DNA of 64,000 nt, from contig LUVW01000002.1 of NCBI GenBank assembly GCA_001661515.1, positions 255,850 to 319,849 of the forward strand. Direction: 5' to 3'. Of the stretch, positions 42,817 to 52,966 are shown in pieces. The notes under the pieces were generated by a model that worked only from the letters and a program-made list of their open reading frames with translations, did no database searches and was not told where the DNA came from. The first letter of the stretch is position 1. The number at the start of each line of letters is the position of its first letter. This DNA is from Capniomyces stellatus. Its lineage: Eukaryota; Kickxellomycota; Harpellomycetes; Harpellales; Legeriomycetaceae. A program made the translations under genes and the position numbers.

Positions 42817-44848
42817 TTTTTTCAACCGAGTAATATACTTTGAGCTCCTATAAATGCGCTATTGCTTTTAATATGTGTAACCTTGCAGTATATGTTCAGT
42901 CAGAATACGCTTCTTTGATATGTGTGATCAAAAGGTATTTCCGATTTTACAAGTGTTTAAATGACTTTGATGTTAAATTCCTTTACTTTACATCAACTTT
43001 CCAAAATGGCAGGTTATATATAATTTTAGTGAATTGTACTTTTTTTAATCCATACTATTTCAATAATCACTATCCCAATGTAATGTTTTTGGTTTTTGAC
43101 CTGAACCAAGTTGGGACAACAAAAACGAGTTCAATTGTTTAAAAGCTAAAAAGTTAAAAAGTTAAAAATATTGAAATTTTGGAAAGGAAAAAAAATGATC
43201 CTAAAGTTTCAAAAATTGGTGACATTGCTGGTCCTCAGCCAAAAATACATCGATTTGGACTTTGAGAATACTAATGTACATGTAGTCTTGATTAGTTGGT
43301 CTGTAAAACGACTGGGATTAAACTGCTTGGTTGATATGCACTAAGAATGTTATTGGGTATAATGAATAAAGTTGATGAAAATCGCTAAAGTTCAGTATAA
43401 TACTCTAAGCTCTTTGAGCGGCCAAGTTCGACGAGCACATAATTACACAAGGGCAGGATTTAAGGTAATACACAGGATCACCATTTGATCCGATAATGGT
43501 TGCAACTCTTTAATACCAACAATAGGTCGCCAATCCATTCATACCTAAACAATTACTTTCTTCAGGACCTTCTCACTGTTTTTCAACTTGTAAAAAAAAA
43601 AAAGAACGCAAAAGTCACTCGATGCCGTATCGTCTTTGTAAACTAGCCAAACGGTGATGGCTGTTGCTAAAGCTTTTAAATCAACTACAGTGATTTCTAC
43701 TCCTCGCCAAAATAATCATCAATGACGTCGAGAAGATGGGTTTAAGCCCAATCATTTGTCTGCTGGAAAAACGAGCCTAGTGCAATAAAAAGTAAAAATA
43801 ATAAAATAATAATCCAATAATAAGGTAAGAAAAACTGCGTTTTTTGAACAAGACAGATTGTTGAAGTTTCTAATTCCATAAAGTTTTTTTTTGTTATTTT
43901 CGCAACCATTGAACACCAAATAGTGCAGAGTTGCTTTTCACAGCCAAGGTGTAGTTAATTGGTAAGGGGTAGTCTTGACCATGAATGCCCTTGCTACACT
44001 CGTTGGATATAAAAAAAAGGTCGATGTAGTAAATACCGGCTTCTTTGAGCTTTATCAAGCAGAAGTGCTAAAATCAACTGCTAACAATTCACTGCAAAAA
44101 AAAAATCAACCGTTAATTAGAAAGATATTCATCGGTGAATAACAAGCAGAAAATGAGATTTATTGGATTTAGCCACTTTAACATTCCCAGTCTAAAAACA
44201 CTAAAAGCATACAAAGTCATACAAATCAAAGTTTAGTGTAATAGCTCACAGAACTGGGGCACTCGTGCTAGATCTACTCTACTGCAAACGTGTAGCGCTG
44301 ACTCGGGGATGTATTATAGCCAGACAGCTGAAGGTAAGAAAAACGGGCAATGGCGCAATAGCAGTAGGATTCTTTTTGCTTTCTTTAAGAGTCTCAAGTG
44401 TTCAGAAATTTGTCAATCTATCTTGCTCTTATTCTACTGGCTGGTTTAAAACTGAATCTCCCCAACCGACTAGTAGTTATATTTGTCAATATTTAAATAA
44501 ATTACAAACTGTGCGTTAGGAAAGAAAGAAAGAAAAGATAGAAAAAAAGGGTGAGTAAAAAAATTAAAAAATTAAAAAATTAAAGCTGTTGATTAACAAT
44601 TGGTCTGTTTTTTTGTTATTTATTTACTGTTATTTGCGGAATTATCATACACTACATAATAAAAATGCTAAATTTCGATTAGTGTTCTAAAAGTGTAATC
44701 GAAACTATACCAACTAAACTTGACAAGGTTCTTTACTGTTCATCATTAATACCACATCCCCTTTTTTCTTTTCCGAACAAGCATTTTATATTAGGTACTT
44801 CAGCCAAGGTATAAATTAGGGAAACTTGTTATTTAAATTATCTTCAAA
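42817..44848. other. 2-kb divergent intergenic stretch (SAR1 / SCJ1)
   Basis: No supported gene. A frame at 42840-43142 starts at TTG and is AT-driven. Short tandem words occur (AGTTAAAA near 43150; AAAAATT near 44559-44580). The outer ends should carry the SAR1 and SCJ1 promoters. Confidence 0.45.
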
Positions 44849-46177
44849 ATGGTGCTACTTTCCAGACCGAGCCGCATCTTTAGCCTGCTCGCAATACTCT
44901 TGACTTTGACCTGTGTGCTTTGTGGAAAAGATTATTACGACATTCTAGGCATAAGCAAAACGGCGACCTCGTATGAAATCAAAAAAGCATACAAGAAATT
45001 GGTCAAGAAGCATCATCCAGATAAGAATCCAAATGACAAGTCTGCTCATGATAAATTTTTGACGATATCAAAAGCCTATGAGGTACTGCATAATGAAGAA
45101 AACCGCAAAGTGTACGATAGATATGGTGAAGAGGGGATAAAGCGAAAGGAACAAGGACATGGAGAACATGATCCAATGGACATTTTTGCGCATTTCTTTG
45201 GCGGCAGTCCGTTTGGAGGCGGAGGGGGGAGACACACGAAAAGAAAGCCAAGGGGTGAAGATTTGAATATGAGCATCTACGTCAGCCTAAAAGAGCTTTA
45301 TCTGGGGACCGAAGCCGATATTGACGTTTCAAAGATAAAGATTTGCGATAAGTGCGATGGCACAGGAGCAAAATCCTCGGATGACATAGTAACTTGCACT
45401 GGTTGCCAAGGCTCAGGAGTAAAAGTAGTTAAAAGAGTGCTGGGGCCAGGAATCATTCAACAGATGCAGTCGACTTGCAATCAGTGTGGAGGAAAAGGAA
45501 AATCAATTAAACACAAGTGCGCAGAGTGCCATGGACATAAAGTAAAGAGAGGCTCTGATCAGTTGAGTGTGGAGATTCCTATAGGAGCAGCACATGGCCA
45601 AAAGCTATTGCATGAGGGTGAGGCTGACCAACATCCAGACTACGATACCGGAAATGTCATTTTTACAATCCATCAAATACCACACGAGCTGTTTACACGC
45701 AAAGGAGATGATTTGCACATGGATGTCTCAATCACACTTCTGGAATCATTGACTGGGTTTAAGAAAGAGTACACTCACTTGGATGATAAAGTGTTCCTGT
45801 TGGAGCACGACACCCCCATTCCGCCAAACTATGTTCAAAGGATAGAAAAAATGGGTATGCCTCTTAAGGACGACACGGAAAAGTTTGGTGATCTATTCGT
45901 CAAATACTGGGTCAAGTACCCAAAAACAGTAGACTCGGAGCTGAAACTAAGTAAGTAACTGCGACAAGAAATATAATACATACTCAGCTCTGTTCCAGTT
46001 GCTATTGCATTGTTTATTAACATATTGAGTGATTAACCAATTCTGTCTATCCATTTATTAAAACTAGAAATCAACGAGTTATTTGGGTCAGTAAAAGGAT
46101 GGTCTAATCCCGTGGACATTCCTGAGAGGCCAAAAGCCAACGAGGATAAAAAGAAAGTCCAGCACGATGAGCTTTAG
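44849..46177 (+). CDS. SCJ1: ER-lumenal DnaJ co-chaperone, Scj1/ERdj3 type (2 exons)
   Basis: Spliced model: 44849-45950 and 46068-46177 (phase 1), 403 residues. A signal peptide (LLAILLTLTCVLCG) precedes the J domain DYYDILGISKTATSYEIKKA with HHPDKN. Next come a Gly-rich stretch, four zinc-binding repeats (CDKCDGTG, CTGCQGSG, CNQCGGKG, CAECHGHK) and a two-domain substrate-binding C-terminal half (LSVEIPIGAAHGQKLLHEGE; FTRKGDDLHMDVSITLLESLTGF). The second exon adds GWSNPVDIPERP and ends in HDEL, the ER-retrieval signal, which exists only after splicing. The protein delivers unfolded clients to the lumenal Hsp70 BiP/Kar2 and aids ER quality control. The overall length and domain order fit a class I J protein of the ER. 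Confidence 0.94.
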
Positions 46178-46515
46178 CAAGCATTTATATGATTTACTTT
46201 TTTTTACTTTTAAGCGTCATGCACACAATTTAAAAAATAAAGCCCTTTTTTTTAATTCGAGCAGTCGGAAATCTGCGGTATTTTGTTTTATAAACCGGCC
46301 AACTGGTTCGGTGAATTGATCTGTAACCAAATGCCCAACAATTAGTGAGAGTGGCGCAGTGTGTGATGTGTGATGGATTCTATTGGAACTCCTTTAGTTT
46401 CACTAATAAGAGCCGTATTTACTACTCCTAAATAGCTCGCTAAAGCTACTTGCAATGTAAAATTTCGATAAAAAAAAAAGGGATAATTATAGTTAGTCGC
46501 CTTGTGTCACAGTGG
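46178..46515. other. Convergent spacer
   Basis: About 340 bp between SCJ1 and the DHHC gene, A/T-rich, carrying both 3' ends. No gene seen. Confidence 0.6.
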
Positions 46516-48249
46516 CTATCCTTGGGCATCTGCAGAACACATTTCGGCTGTTGTTTTCATATACGCACATAGCCATATATGGAAAAGCAAAAGCAGCAGT
46601 GTAGATATGAAACATAAAAATATCACTAAAAACACCAAAAGGGTTAACATAATTGATATTGATACACACAGGTTTCTTAATAGCGAATTTGGTGCTTTGG
46701 TAATGCCAAAAAAGTATTCAGTAGCGACATTGTGAAATACGCTATGGTTTGTAAAGGCAGCCTTGATAAACTCCAGCGTGGCTAGCAACAGAAGTGCAGC
46801 AAAAAACACCAACACAAACAACATTAGTATAAATGGCAGATAGTTGTCGTAACTAATACAAACATTCAACCATCTGCAATGATGGTCTCGACCCATAACA
46901 AACGCATTGCACTTTTTACAAAACACTCGCTTGTACCGGCTTGAAGGTGTCGATCTGGAATTAAAGCACGGCCGATTATATAATACGCTGCCAGAGAATT
47001 CGCCGTTGTAATTTTCAGCCTCGGAAACCTCGTCGACACTCTTACTGGAAATACCCTTCGTAAACGTTATAAACAGGCTTAAAAATACAAAAATAAACAA
47101 TAGCGCTGCGGTAACAACTGAAAAATATGTCCCATACTTTATTTCCACAGTTTCCCTTTGGTAAAGTCGTAGTATTGGGAAAACCACTAGAACCTCAAAC
47201 AAAGATATAAACAGTAACACCGACCACTGCAGCTTTAACAAAGGGTCATAGTATCTGCTTTTCAACGCGTTTTTCTGTACATCTGTGCCAAACTCTCCAT
47301 CAAGCTGGCAACATTCATCGTCACAGCTGTCGCCCTCCTCCTCGATTTCCTCACCTTTACTGTAGCCGTCAAAAGACATTCCTGGAAACTCGTATTGGTA
47401 TATCGATGAGTCGCCTTTTTTAAAGAAAACATCTCTGTCGGCAAAGCTGTCGCATATTCGCGTTTTATCGCTATTCTTTGTATTTGAGCGAGAAATCACA
47501 CTGTGTTCAAACTTGTCCTCAAGAAACTCGTCCCCAACATCGCGTGACCATATTTCTGAAAAACTGTTCATCGGACTACTATAGTCTTGGTGACTAAATG
47601 TTGACATCATACCCAACTCCTCTCCTTTGCTTATTATACTTGTGGCATTCGCATATACGTCACAACCATTGTAAATGCCACTATAAGTCGATTCCGAAAC
47701 ATCACACACACCCTCGTGCTCCACCAGCACTTCCATCGACGAAGATTTATTTAAACGCCCCCTTCTTGAAGTCCCGTAAAAATCCAAATTACTGAGCGTA
47801 TCTATGTTAACCCCAATAGCCGTATCTTCATTTATCCTCTCCGTCAAGTTATATCGAAACTCCCGTTTGTAGTTTTGGGTTTGTTTATCGTGGATTAGAT
47901 ACAACGAATCCTCATTGAGGTATTCTTCGGTAAACAGTGGGCCACCTATAGAACTTTTCGTCCCTTTGTAGCTACTATTCAGATCTCTATGTCCTACTGA
48001 CCTTCTGCTATCCACAACAAAATCCTCCCGGCTATGCCCATACTCCTCGTTCATTGTGTGTGTGTATTGAGTTTCTGGTGTGTCTAAAAAAGCTGTCGAT
48101 GCTCTGCTATAAGTTTCGTTTTTCTTTCCTAAAATTGCCGATTGCAGTTGGTTTTCTATCACATAATCATCCGCCAAGGTGCCTTTTGTCAGCGCATTTA
48201 CCAAAGTCCCCGCCTCAGAAATCACTGATTTTGCTTGCTTTTTCTTCAT
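46516..48249 (-). CDS. DHHC-type protein S-acyltransferase with degenerate cysteine-rich region
   Basis: Single exon, 577 residues, ATG at 48249. The first roughly 350 residues are Ser/Asp/Glu-rich and probably cytosolic and disordered. Four membrane spans follow: LQWSVLLFISLFEVLVVFPI, the SVVTAALLFIFVFLSLF segment, and two after the catalytic loop. The catalytic motif GRDHHCRWLNVCISYDNY (D455-H-H-C458) is intact and, with 'DHHCxWLN', resembles the ZDHHC1/11 branch. The TTxE motif is present (KTTAE) near the very short C-terminus. The zinc-binding region looks incomplete: where the family has CxxC-x9-HCxxCxxC, this protein has CFNS ... VFCKKCNAF, so about three ligands are missing. DHHC enzymes palmitoylate cysteines on membrane-associated proteins, mostly in the Golgi, ER or plasma membrane. 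Substrates are unknown. Confidence 0.82.
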   Translation of the reverse strand: MKKKQAKSVISEAGTLVNALTKGTLADDYVIENQLQSAILGKKNETYSRASTAFLDTPETQYTHTMNEEYGHSREDFVVDSRRSVGHRDLNSSYKGTKSSIGGPLFTEEYLNEDSLYLIHDKQTQNYKREFRYNLTERINEDTAIGVNIDTLSNLDFYGTSRRGRLNKSSSMEVLVEHEGVCDVSESTYSGIYNGCDVYANATSIISKGEELGMMSTFSHQDYSSPMNSFSEIWSRDVGDEFLEDKFEHSVISRSNTKNSDKTRICDSFADRDVFFKKGDSSIYQYEFPGMSFDGYSKGEEIEEEGDSCDDECCQLDGEFGTDVQKNALKSRYYDPLLKLQWSVLLFISLFEVLVVFPILRLYQRETVEIKYGTYFSVVTAALLFIFVFLSLFITFTKGISSKSVDEVSEAENYNGEFSGSVLYNRPCFNSRSTPSSRYKRVFCKKCNAFVMGRDHHCRWLNVCISYDNYLPFILMLFVLVFFAALLLLATLEFIKAAFTNHSVFHNVATEYFFGITKAPNSLLRNLCVSISIMLTLLVFLVIFLCFISTLLLLLFHIWLCAYMKTTAEMCSADAQG

Positions 48250-49464
48250 TTTATAATTATTCTGTGTCTAAACCGTCCTGGATGCTTTTTTTTTGTTTTT
48301 TTACTTTTACATTTGATTTCAAACTTTATTGCTGTATTTTTTGCAAAAGTGTATTCCAGTAATCAAAAGTATAGTTTAAGCCCTACTGTGTATTATTGCC
48401 GTCACTGCTGTTGCTACTCTTACCGATAATGTTGTTATTGTTACTATTCTTATCAATACCGTTATTGTTATTGTCGTCAACTATTTGGTTGCGATTTGTT
48501 TCAGTTGTTTGCAAATTTAAACTTTAAAACAGTCATTTGGTGTGTCTATTTAAAATAGACTTCACAATCGACTAAAGCTCTGTTAGCAGCCTACTAAAAG
48601 ATACACGGTCTTGTCTTTGTTTTTATTTTTCGTTTTGTTTTTTTTTGTTTGTTTTTTTGAATATTTTGTTTGCCTTACTGCCAAAAACTAACCAACTATA
48701 GTCAAAGCACCATTTAAAGCCTACAGCCTATTTTCTAGCACCTTGATTCACAACTTATTCTGCAAAACTCAGCCTAATTGTTTCATATTATTAATCAGCG
48801 TCTTTTCAACTATTTCAACGCAAATTAAATACTAAAACATGCCCCTTTGTGTAAACAAATATGTCAGAAGTAAATAGCAACATGAACTTTTTATTGACAT
48901 TGTGTTCACTTTGTTGAAAATACGGCCCATTTAACTTGCAATTGAATTACAAGAATTCATTCAAAAACCAACACTGCTAATAAAGTCAAAGTTGCAACAA
49001 TATCGAAACGGCTGTTCGTTTAATTTGGCATTATGTAAATCAGTTAACCTCATACAACCAATAAATCTGCAAAATGATTACTATTGGATACTAGCTACAT
49101 CTTCAGTATCTTTAACAACAACAAAAAAAAAAATCAATCTATGCTACCAATTTAATTGCTCGATTTTGAAACTCAAAAAAACCTAAAAGCCTAAAAATTA
49201 ATATTAAAAAAAAGTCTAAAACTTCAATTTGATTTAGAAATGAATTTACAAATGTCCCGGCTTTTAGCTTATAGCCAGCACTGAACACTACACAATGGAA
49301 TTGAATATTTCGAATCGGCTAAAGAACGAAGAGTACCCGTATACCAACATGTTAAATTCATCAGTTGATTCATCAAAACTTGTAGATCAAGGCCAACAAA
49401 AGGAATACTGTGATAGTAACCTTGTAAATAACTAACATTTTGTCTTAATCGTTCAATAAAAATA
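48250..49464. other. Spacer between the DHHC gene and tRNA-Phe
   Basis: 1.2 kb. The plus strand right of 48250 is strongly T/C-rich, with imperfect TTATTG repeats around 48425-48480. Open frames here are AT-driven and lack supported starts. No gene seen. Confidence 0.5.
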
Positions 49465-49537
49465 GGGGACTTAGCTCAGCTGGGAGAGCGTGCGACTGAA
49501 GTTCGTACGGTCCCGAGTTCAATCCTCGGAGTCCCCA
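49465..49537 (+). tRNA. tRNA-Phe (anticodon GAA)
   Basis: A 73-nt intronless cloverleaf. The acceptor GGGGACT pairs with AGTCCCC, the D arm is GCTCAGCTGGGAGAGC, the anticodon loop CTGAAGT carries GAA, and the T arm is CCGAG TTCAATC CTCGG. A box (TAGCTCAGCTGG) and B box (GAGTTCAATCC) are present, followed by a T-run terminator. Confidence 0.95.
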
Positions 49538-49630
49538 ATATCTTTTTTTTGATTTTATCTTTTTTCTTCATATGATTTATATAAACATAAATAAAAATGT
49601 TTATATCGTGTTTTATTTACAATCCAAACT

Positions 49631-50165
49631 CTAGACTAAAACTAAATAAATCAAAGCAACAAAAAATAAGCCACGCTGCACTAGCTGCTTAACGTTGGAG
49701 CCACCGTGGTTTATTGTACGGGTTACTGTCTCGAATACAGTGGTGGTGCTTTCTGAGACAGCATCAGTTGGTGCAGTGTCACCGCTTCTTATGCTTACCA
49801 AAGTTGCCTGGGGGTTTTGTTGAATATTCATGATACTGCCGGGCATCAAGTTGTTGACATCAGACTTTATACTTTCAAAAACATCGTTAATTCTTTTCAC
49901 AGTGTCGCCTTTAACTCCATCTATGTGTTCGGTGATTGTATTGCGTTAGCATCGGCATAAACTTTGGTCATATACATTTTGGAAATATAAATTGTCTCAT
50001 TCGGTATTTGAAAGCATTGTCATTGTATCATTTACCTGTAGCAAATGCATTGTCGAGTTTAAGACCCAAATCAGTAACCTCTTCGGTTTGTGTTCCACTT
50101 GCACAAACAACGGACAAGGCTACAATAAGCACAGCATAGATGTGGTACAATCTCAACGTAAACAT
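49631..50165 (-). CDS. Small secreted, probably GPI-anchored protein (2 exons)
   Basis: Spliced model: 50165-50036 and 49920-49631 (phase 1), 139 residues. The N-terminus is a signal peptide (LYHIYAVLIVALSVVCASG). The mature part is short, Ser/Thr/Asn-rich and without cysteines (DVFESIKSDVNNLMPGS; TTTVFETVTRTINHGGSN). The C-terminus is a hydrophobic tail (RGLFFVALIYLVLV) preceded by small residues (HGGSN), as in GPI-anchor signals. I recognise no family; it may be a cell-wall or surface protein. The splice is supported by a gtaaat donor, a cacatag acceptor and preserved phase. Without splicing, the exon 2 frame has no signal peptide. Confidence 0.6.
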
Positions 50166-51898
50166 ATTGTTCTTTTTAGGTATTAGGTATTAGGTATAAA
50201 CAAAGTAATGTCAAGTAATCAATTCTAAAGAGAGAGAGTATGTTGTTGAGCTTTTTCTAATAATTATATACAATTCAGCTTATAAAGATTCAATAATTAT
50301 TCAAGCCATTTAGTAACTCTTTGAGTTATACAAAAAAAATTATGTACCATACTTGGTTGCTTCATAGCATTGCTCTATCTCGCTTTAAACGTCGCTGTAT
50401 ATCGAGTAAATATAGGTTATTTAGATGCATGTACTCTTTTGGCCGTATGATAAAGATCAATTCTTAATAACCAACTCCAAGTATGCGGGGTAAATTGAGC
50501 TAATACCAATCTACAACTTGCTACAGAAACACGATTTTAATCTAAATTAACCAAACCGCAAATTAATAGAATCTAGAAGGTATGTGCTTGGCACATTTAA
50601 CAAAAGCCAAGCCAATTGCCCAGATTCATTGCCATGCTGGTGGTAATTATTTTAAATTTTGTTAAAGTAGAAATCCAAAATCCTCAAAAAGACTGTTGGA
50701 AAATAATGTTTGATTTAAAAAAGCAAATCATAATAATAGCTCAGAACGAGAGGGCAGTGCGTTTAAAGTTTACCCTATAAAGCAATGGTGATGCAAACAC
50801 TATTCGCTGCTGATGTAACAGCCACTGTTAACCCATGATAAATAATATTAAGAAATATTTAACAAGCGCGCAATAAATGTGCCACAAAACAGTCTATTAG
50901 GAATTACTACTTAAATTCATTCTTTGAATCACTTTGTGTTCGTTTACACTTGATATTTCGTCAAGTGCTAATGTTTAAAGCGCCGTACCGATATCGACTG
51001 TATCGCTGGATAAAAGCAACACGAGTATCACGACAGGAAACTTTTATTGAAACATCCTACAATTACAAACTGAAAGGATCCACCGTTTACACCACATTGG
51101 AAAAGTACACTACCAACATAATTGATATACACTTTCAAACACATCTACTATGGGCAGAGCTGGGCGTATTTTACAGTCTTGCTTTTATGGTTTAATCTAA
51201 GAGTTAAGAAAACTTGGCACACAACTGCTATTTTTTTCGCTGTGGCAACAACCACCGACCTGCTCAACGCATCATCTACCCACGACGTGACTGGAATAAA
51301 TACAGCCAAAACCGGCAATATTAGTTGCACCAATGTACTGGTCCAGATTAGTATTGTTCTTACTCAAGATCAAGTCACATTATCTGCCACCACAAAAAAA
51401 GGATAGCAGGGCAAAAAAATACTTTTGGCAGTGTTTATGGTTTAGTTGAGCAAGATAAAAGTATCGAGTTTGGTACTAGAAAGACGTAGGTAACTGAAAA
51501 GGTTGAAAAGAAGCAAAATATAGACAATAAAGTGATATAATGTGTGTTTAATGAAACTGCGTAGTAGTGATAATAGCCGAATCAAAAGAAAAATATAGAA
51601 TGTCAAATAAAGTTGTCCAATTACCAACCACAAGATCGAATATTAGAAGGAAAGATTAGCAAAAGAAAAAAAAGAAAGTGAGTTGAAAAAAGGATATTTC
51701 ATTGTGATGATTAGTGAAAGCTTGGGTGTTTCATAGTGAAAATTAATTTGTAAATTTAAACGTCAATATAAAAATATATATATTAATCCTTTGGAAATAC
51801 AAATAAACGTAAAATTGCTTAGTTTGAAGAAGATATATTTCAAATACGGATAAGGGTAGAATAAAAGCAGATAAGGATAGTAACAGAACAGAAATAAA
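50166..51898. other. 1.7-kb intergenic stretch
   Basis: Mostly AT-rich. A plus-strand frame at 50971-51195 is listed separately. A further pair of overlapping frames on both strands at 51122-51406 looks locally less AT-rich but matches nothing and has no clear start. The last 200 bp should be the SDHAF2 promoter and leader. Confidence 0.45.
50971..51195 (+). CDS. Possible small basic protein, unrecognised
   Basis: A 74-residue frame from ATG 50971 with a strongly basic N-terminus (MFKAPYRYRLYRWIKATRVSR), which could be a mitochondrial presequence, and a short hydrophobic end. The composition is more coding-like than nearby AT-rich frames, but I recognise no family and see no supporting splice sites. 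Treat it as a candidate only. Confidence 0.2.
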   Translation: MFKAPYRYRLYRWIKATRVSRQETFIETSYNYKLKGSTVYTTLEKYTTNIIDIHFQTHLLWAELGVFYSLAFMV

Positions 51899-52459
51899 AT
51901 GAGTAGAACAGCAATACAGGCGTTGGGGAGAGGTTATCGGGCAATGAGCATATCGAGGGCACTATTTAGTAAACAGGAATCAACGATAAGCCGACAATTC
52001 AGTGGAATAAGAACAAATGCAGGTGGGATAGTAGGGTTGTTAAATGCGAAAATGAGAGGTAGTGTAGAGTATAGTACGGACTCAAAAGGATTGGAGGATC
52101 AGATTCCAATTCCAGGGAAAATATACAAGGGACCACATAATCCTGAATTGTTGACGCTAGAAAACCGACGTCGCAAGCTGGTTTGGCAGACGAGAAAGCG
52201 GGGGATTCTGGAGTCAGATTTGTTGTTATCGTCCTTTGCAAAGGAATACGTGTATAAATTTAGTTTAGAAGAGTTGGATCTGTTTGAGGAGATTATTAAT
52301 GACAACAATGATTGGGACATTTTCTACTGGGCATCCGAGTGCCGTGTTCCACCTGAATCCATAAAAAAGAATCCGATTTTTGTAAAGCTTGTCGAGTTTG
52401 TCAAAAGAACAAACAACAAGCTTGACCAGATGCCAAATCTGGAGGATATCCAGAAATAA
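51899..52459 (+). CDS. SDH5: Succinate dehydrogenase assembly factor 2 (SDHAF2/SDH5/EMI5)
   Basis: Single exon, 186 residues, ATG at 51899. The N-terminal roughly 60 residues are basic and Ser-rich (MSRTAIQALGRGYRAMSISR), a mitochondrial presequence. The conserved core is LENRRRKLVWQTRKRGILESDLLL, FAKEYVYKFSLEELDLFEEIIN, and NDWDIFYW; the family motif is R-x3-L-x2-R-x-RG-x2-E-x-DLLL...D-x-D-x3-W. SDHAF2 promotes covalent attachment of FAD to the Sdh1 flavoprotein of complex II in the mitochondrial matrix. Its length agrees with yeast Sdh5 (162) plus a longer presequence. The partner assembly factor SDHAF3 is at 16.3 kb. Confidence 0.94.
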   Translation: MSRTAIQALGRGYRAMSISRALFSKQESTISRQFSGIRTNAGGIVGLLNAKMRGSVEYSTDSKGLEDQIPIPGKIYKGPHNPELLTLENRRRKLVWQTRKRGILESDLLLSSFAKEYVYKFSLEELDLFEEIINDNNDWDIFYWASECRVPPESIKKNPIFVKLVEFVKRTNNKLDQMPNLEDIQK

Positions 52460-52966
52460 ACAAATAAATAAAAAGTCACACTCGATATGGAAAAAAAAAC
52501 AAAGGCAGGCAGGCAGGCGTAGACATTAAAGTATGAGGATGGACAAAGGAAAACTAGTATGCTTTTTTGTTTTGTAGTATATTTTTTTAATTAGTGTTGT
52601 ATTAGATCAAAATCAAACGAGTGATAACAATGATGACAATAATAACTGGAAATACAAATAGCCCGGGGCTTTCAAAACCAAATATCCATACCTATCGCAA
52701 CGACAATGTTAATGATAATCAAATTAACTTGTGCTGCACCTTGTGCCATTTACAAAAGAATCGCTGGTGGGAAGAAAGGTGAATAATGGTGCTACTGTTT
52801 ATTTTGAAAAGCAAAGTTATAAGACGTGCAGTAATAAAGCTGAAACTAGTAGTTTGTTGGTTCTTTTAAAGTAAATGTACTGTAACTACAATTGGTGACA
52901 GATGGAAGGAAAAAGAGGGAAATGATAAGGGTTATGGTTATGGTTAGGAAAGGGGAGAGTGAGATA
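52460..52966. other. Convergent spacer
   Basis: About 510 bp between SDHAF2 and PRO1. It contains a GGCA tetranucleotide run near 52503-52518. No gene seen. Confidence 0.6.

Noticed and set aside
42840..43142. 100-codon plus-strand frame next to SAR1
   Set aside because: TTG start, Phe/Tyr/Asn-rich, upstream of a divergent gene; no evidence of coding.
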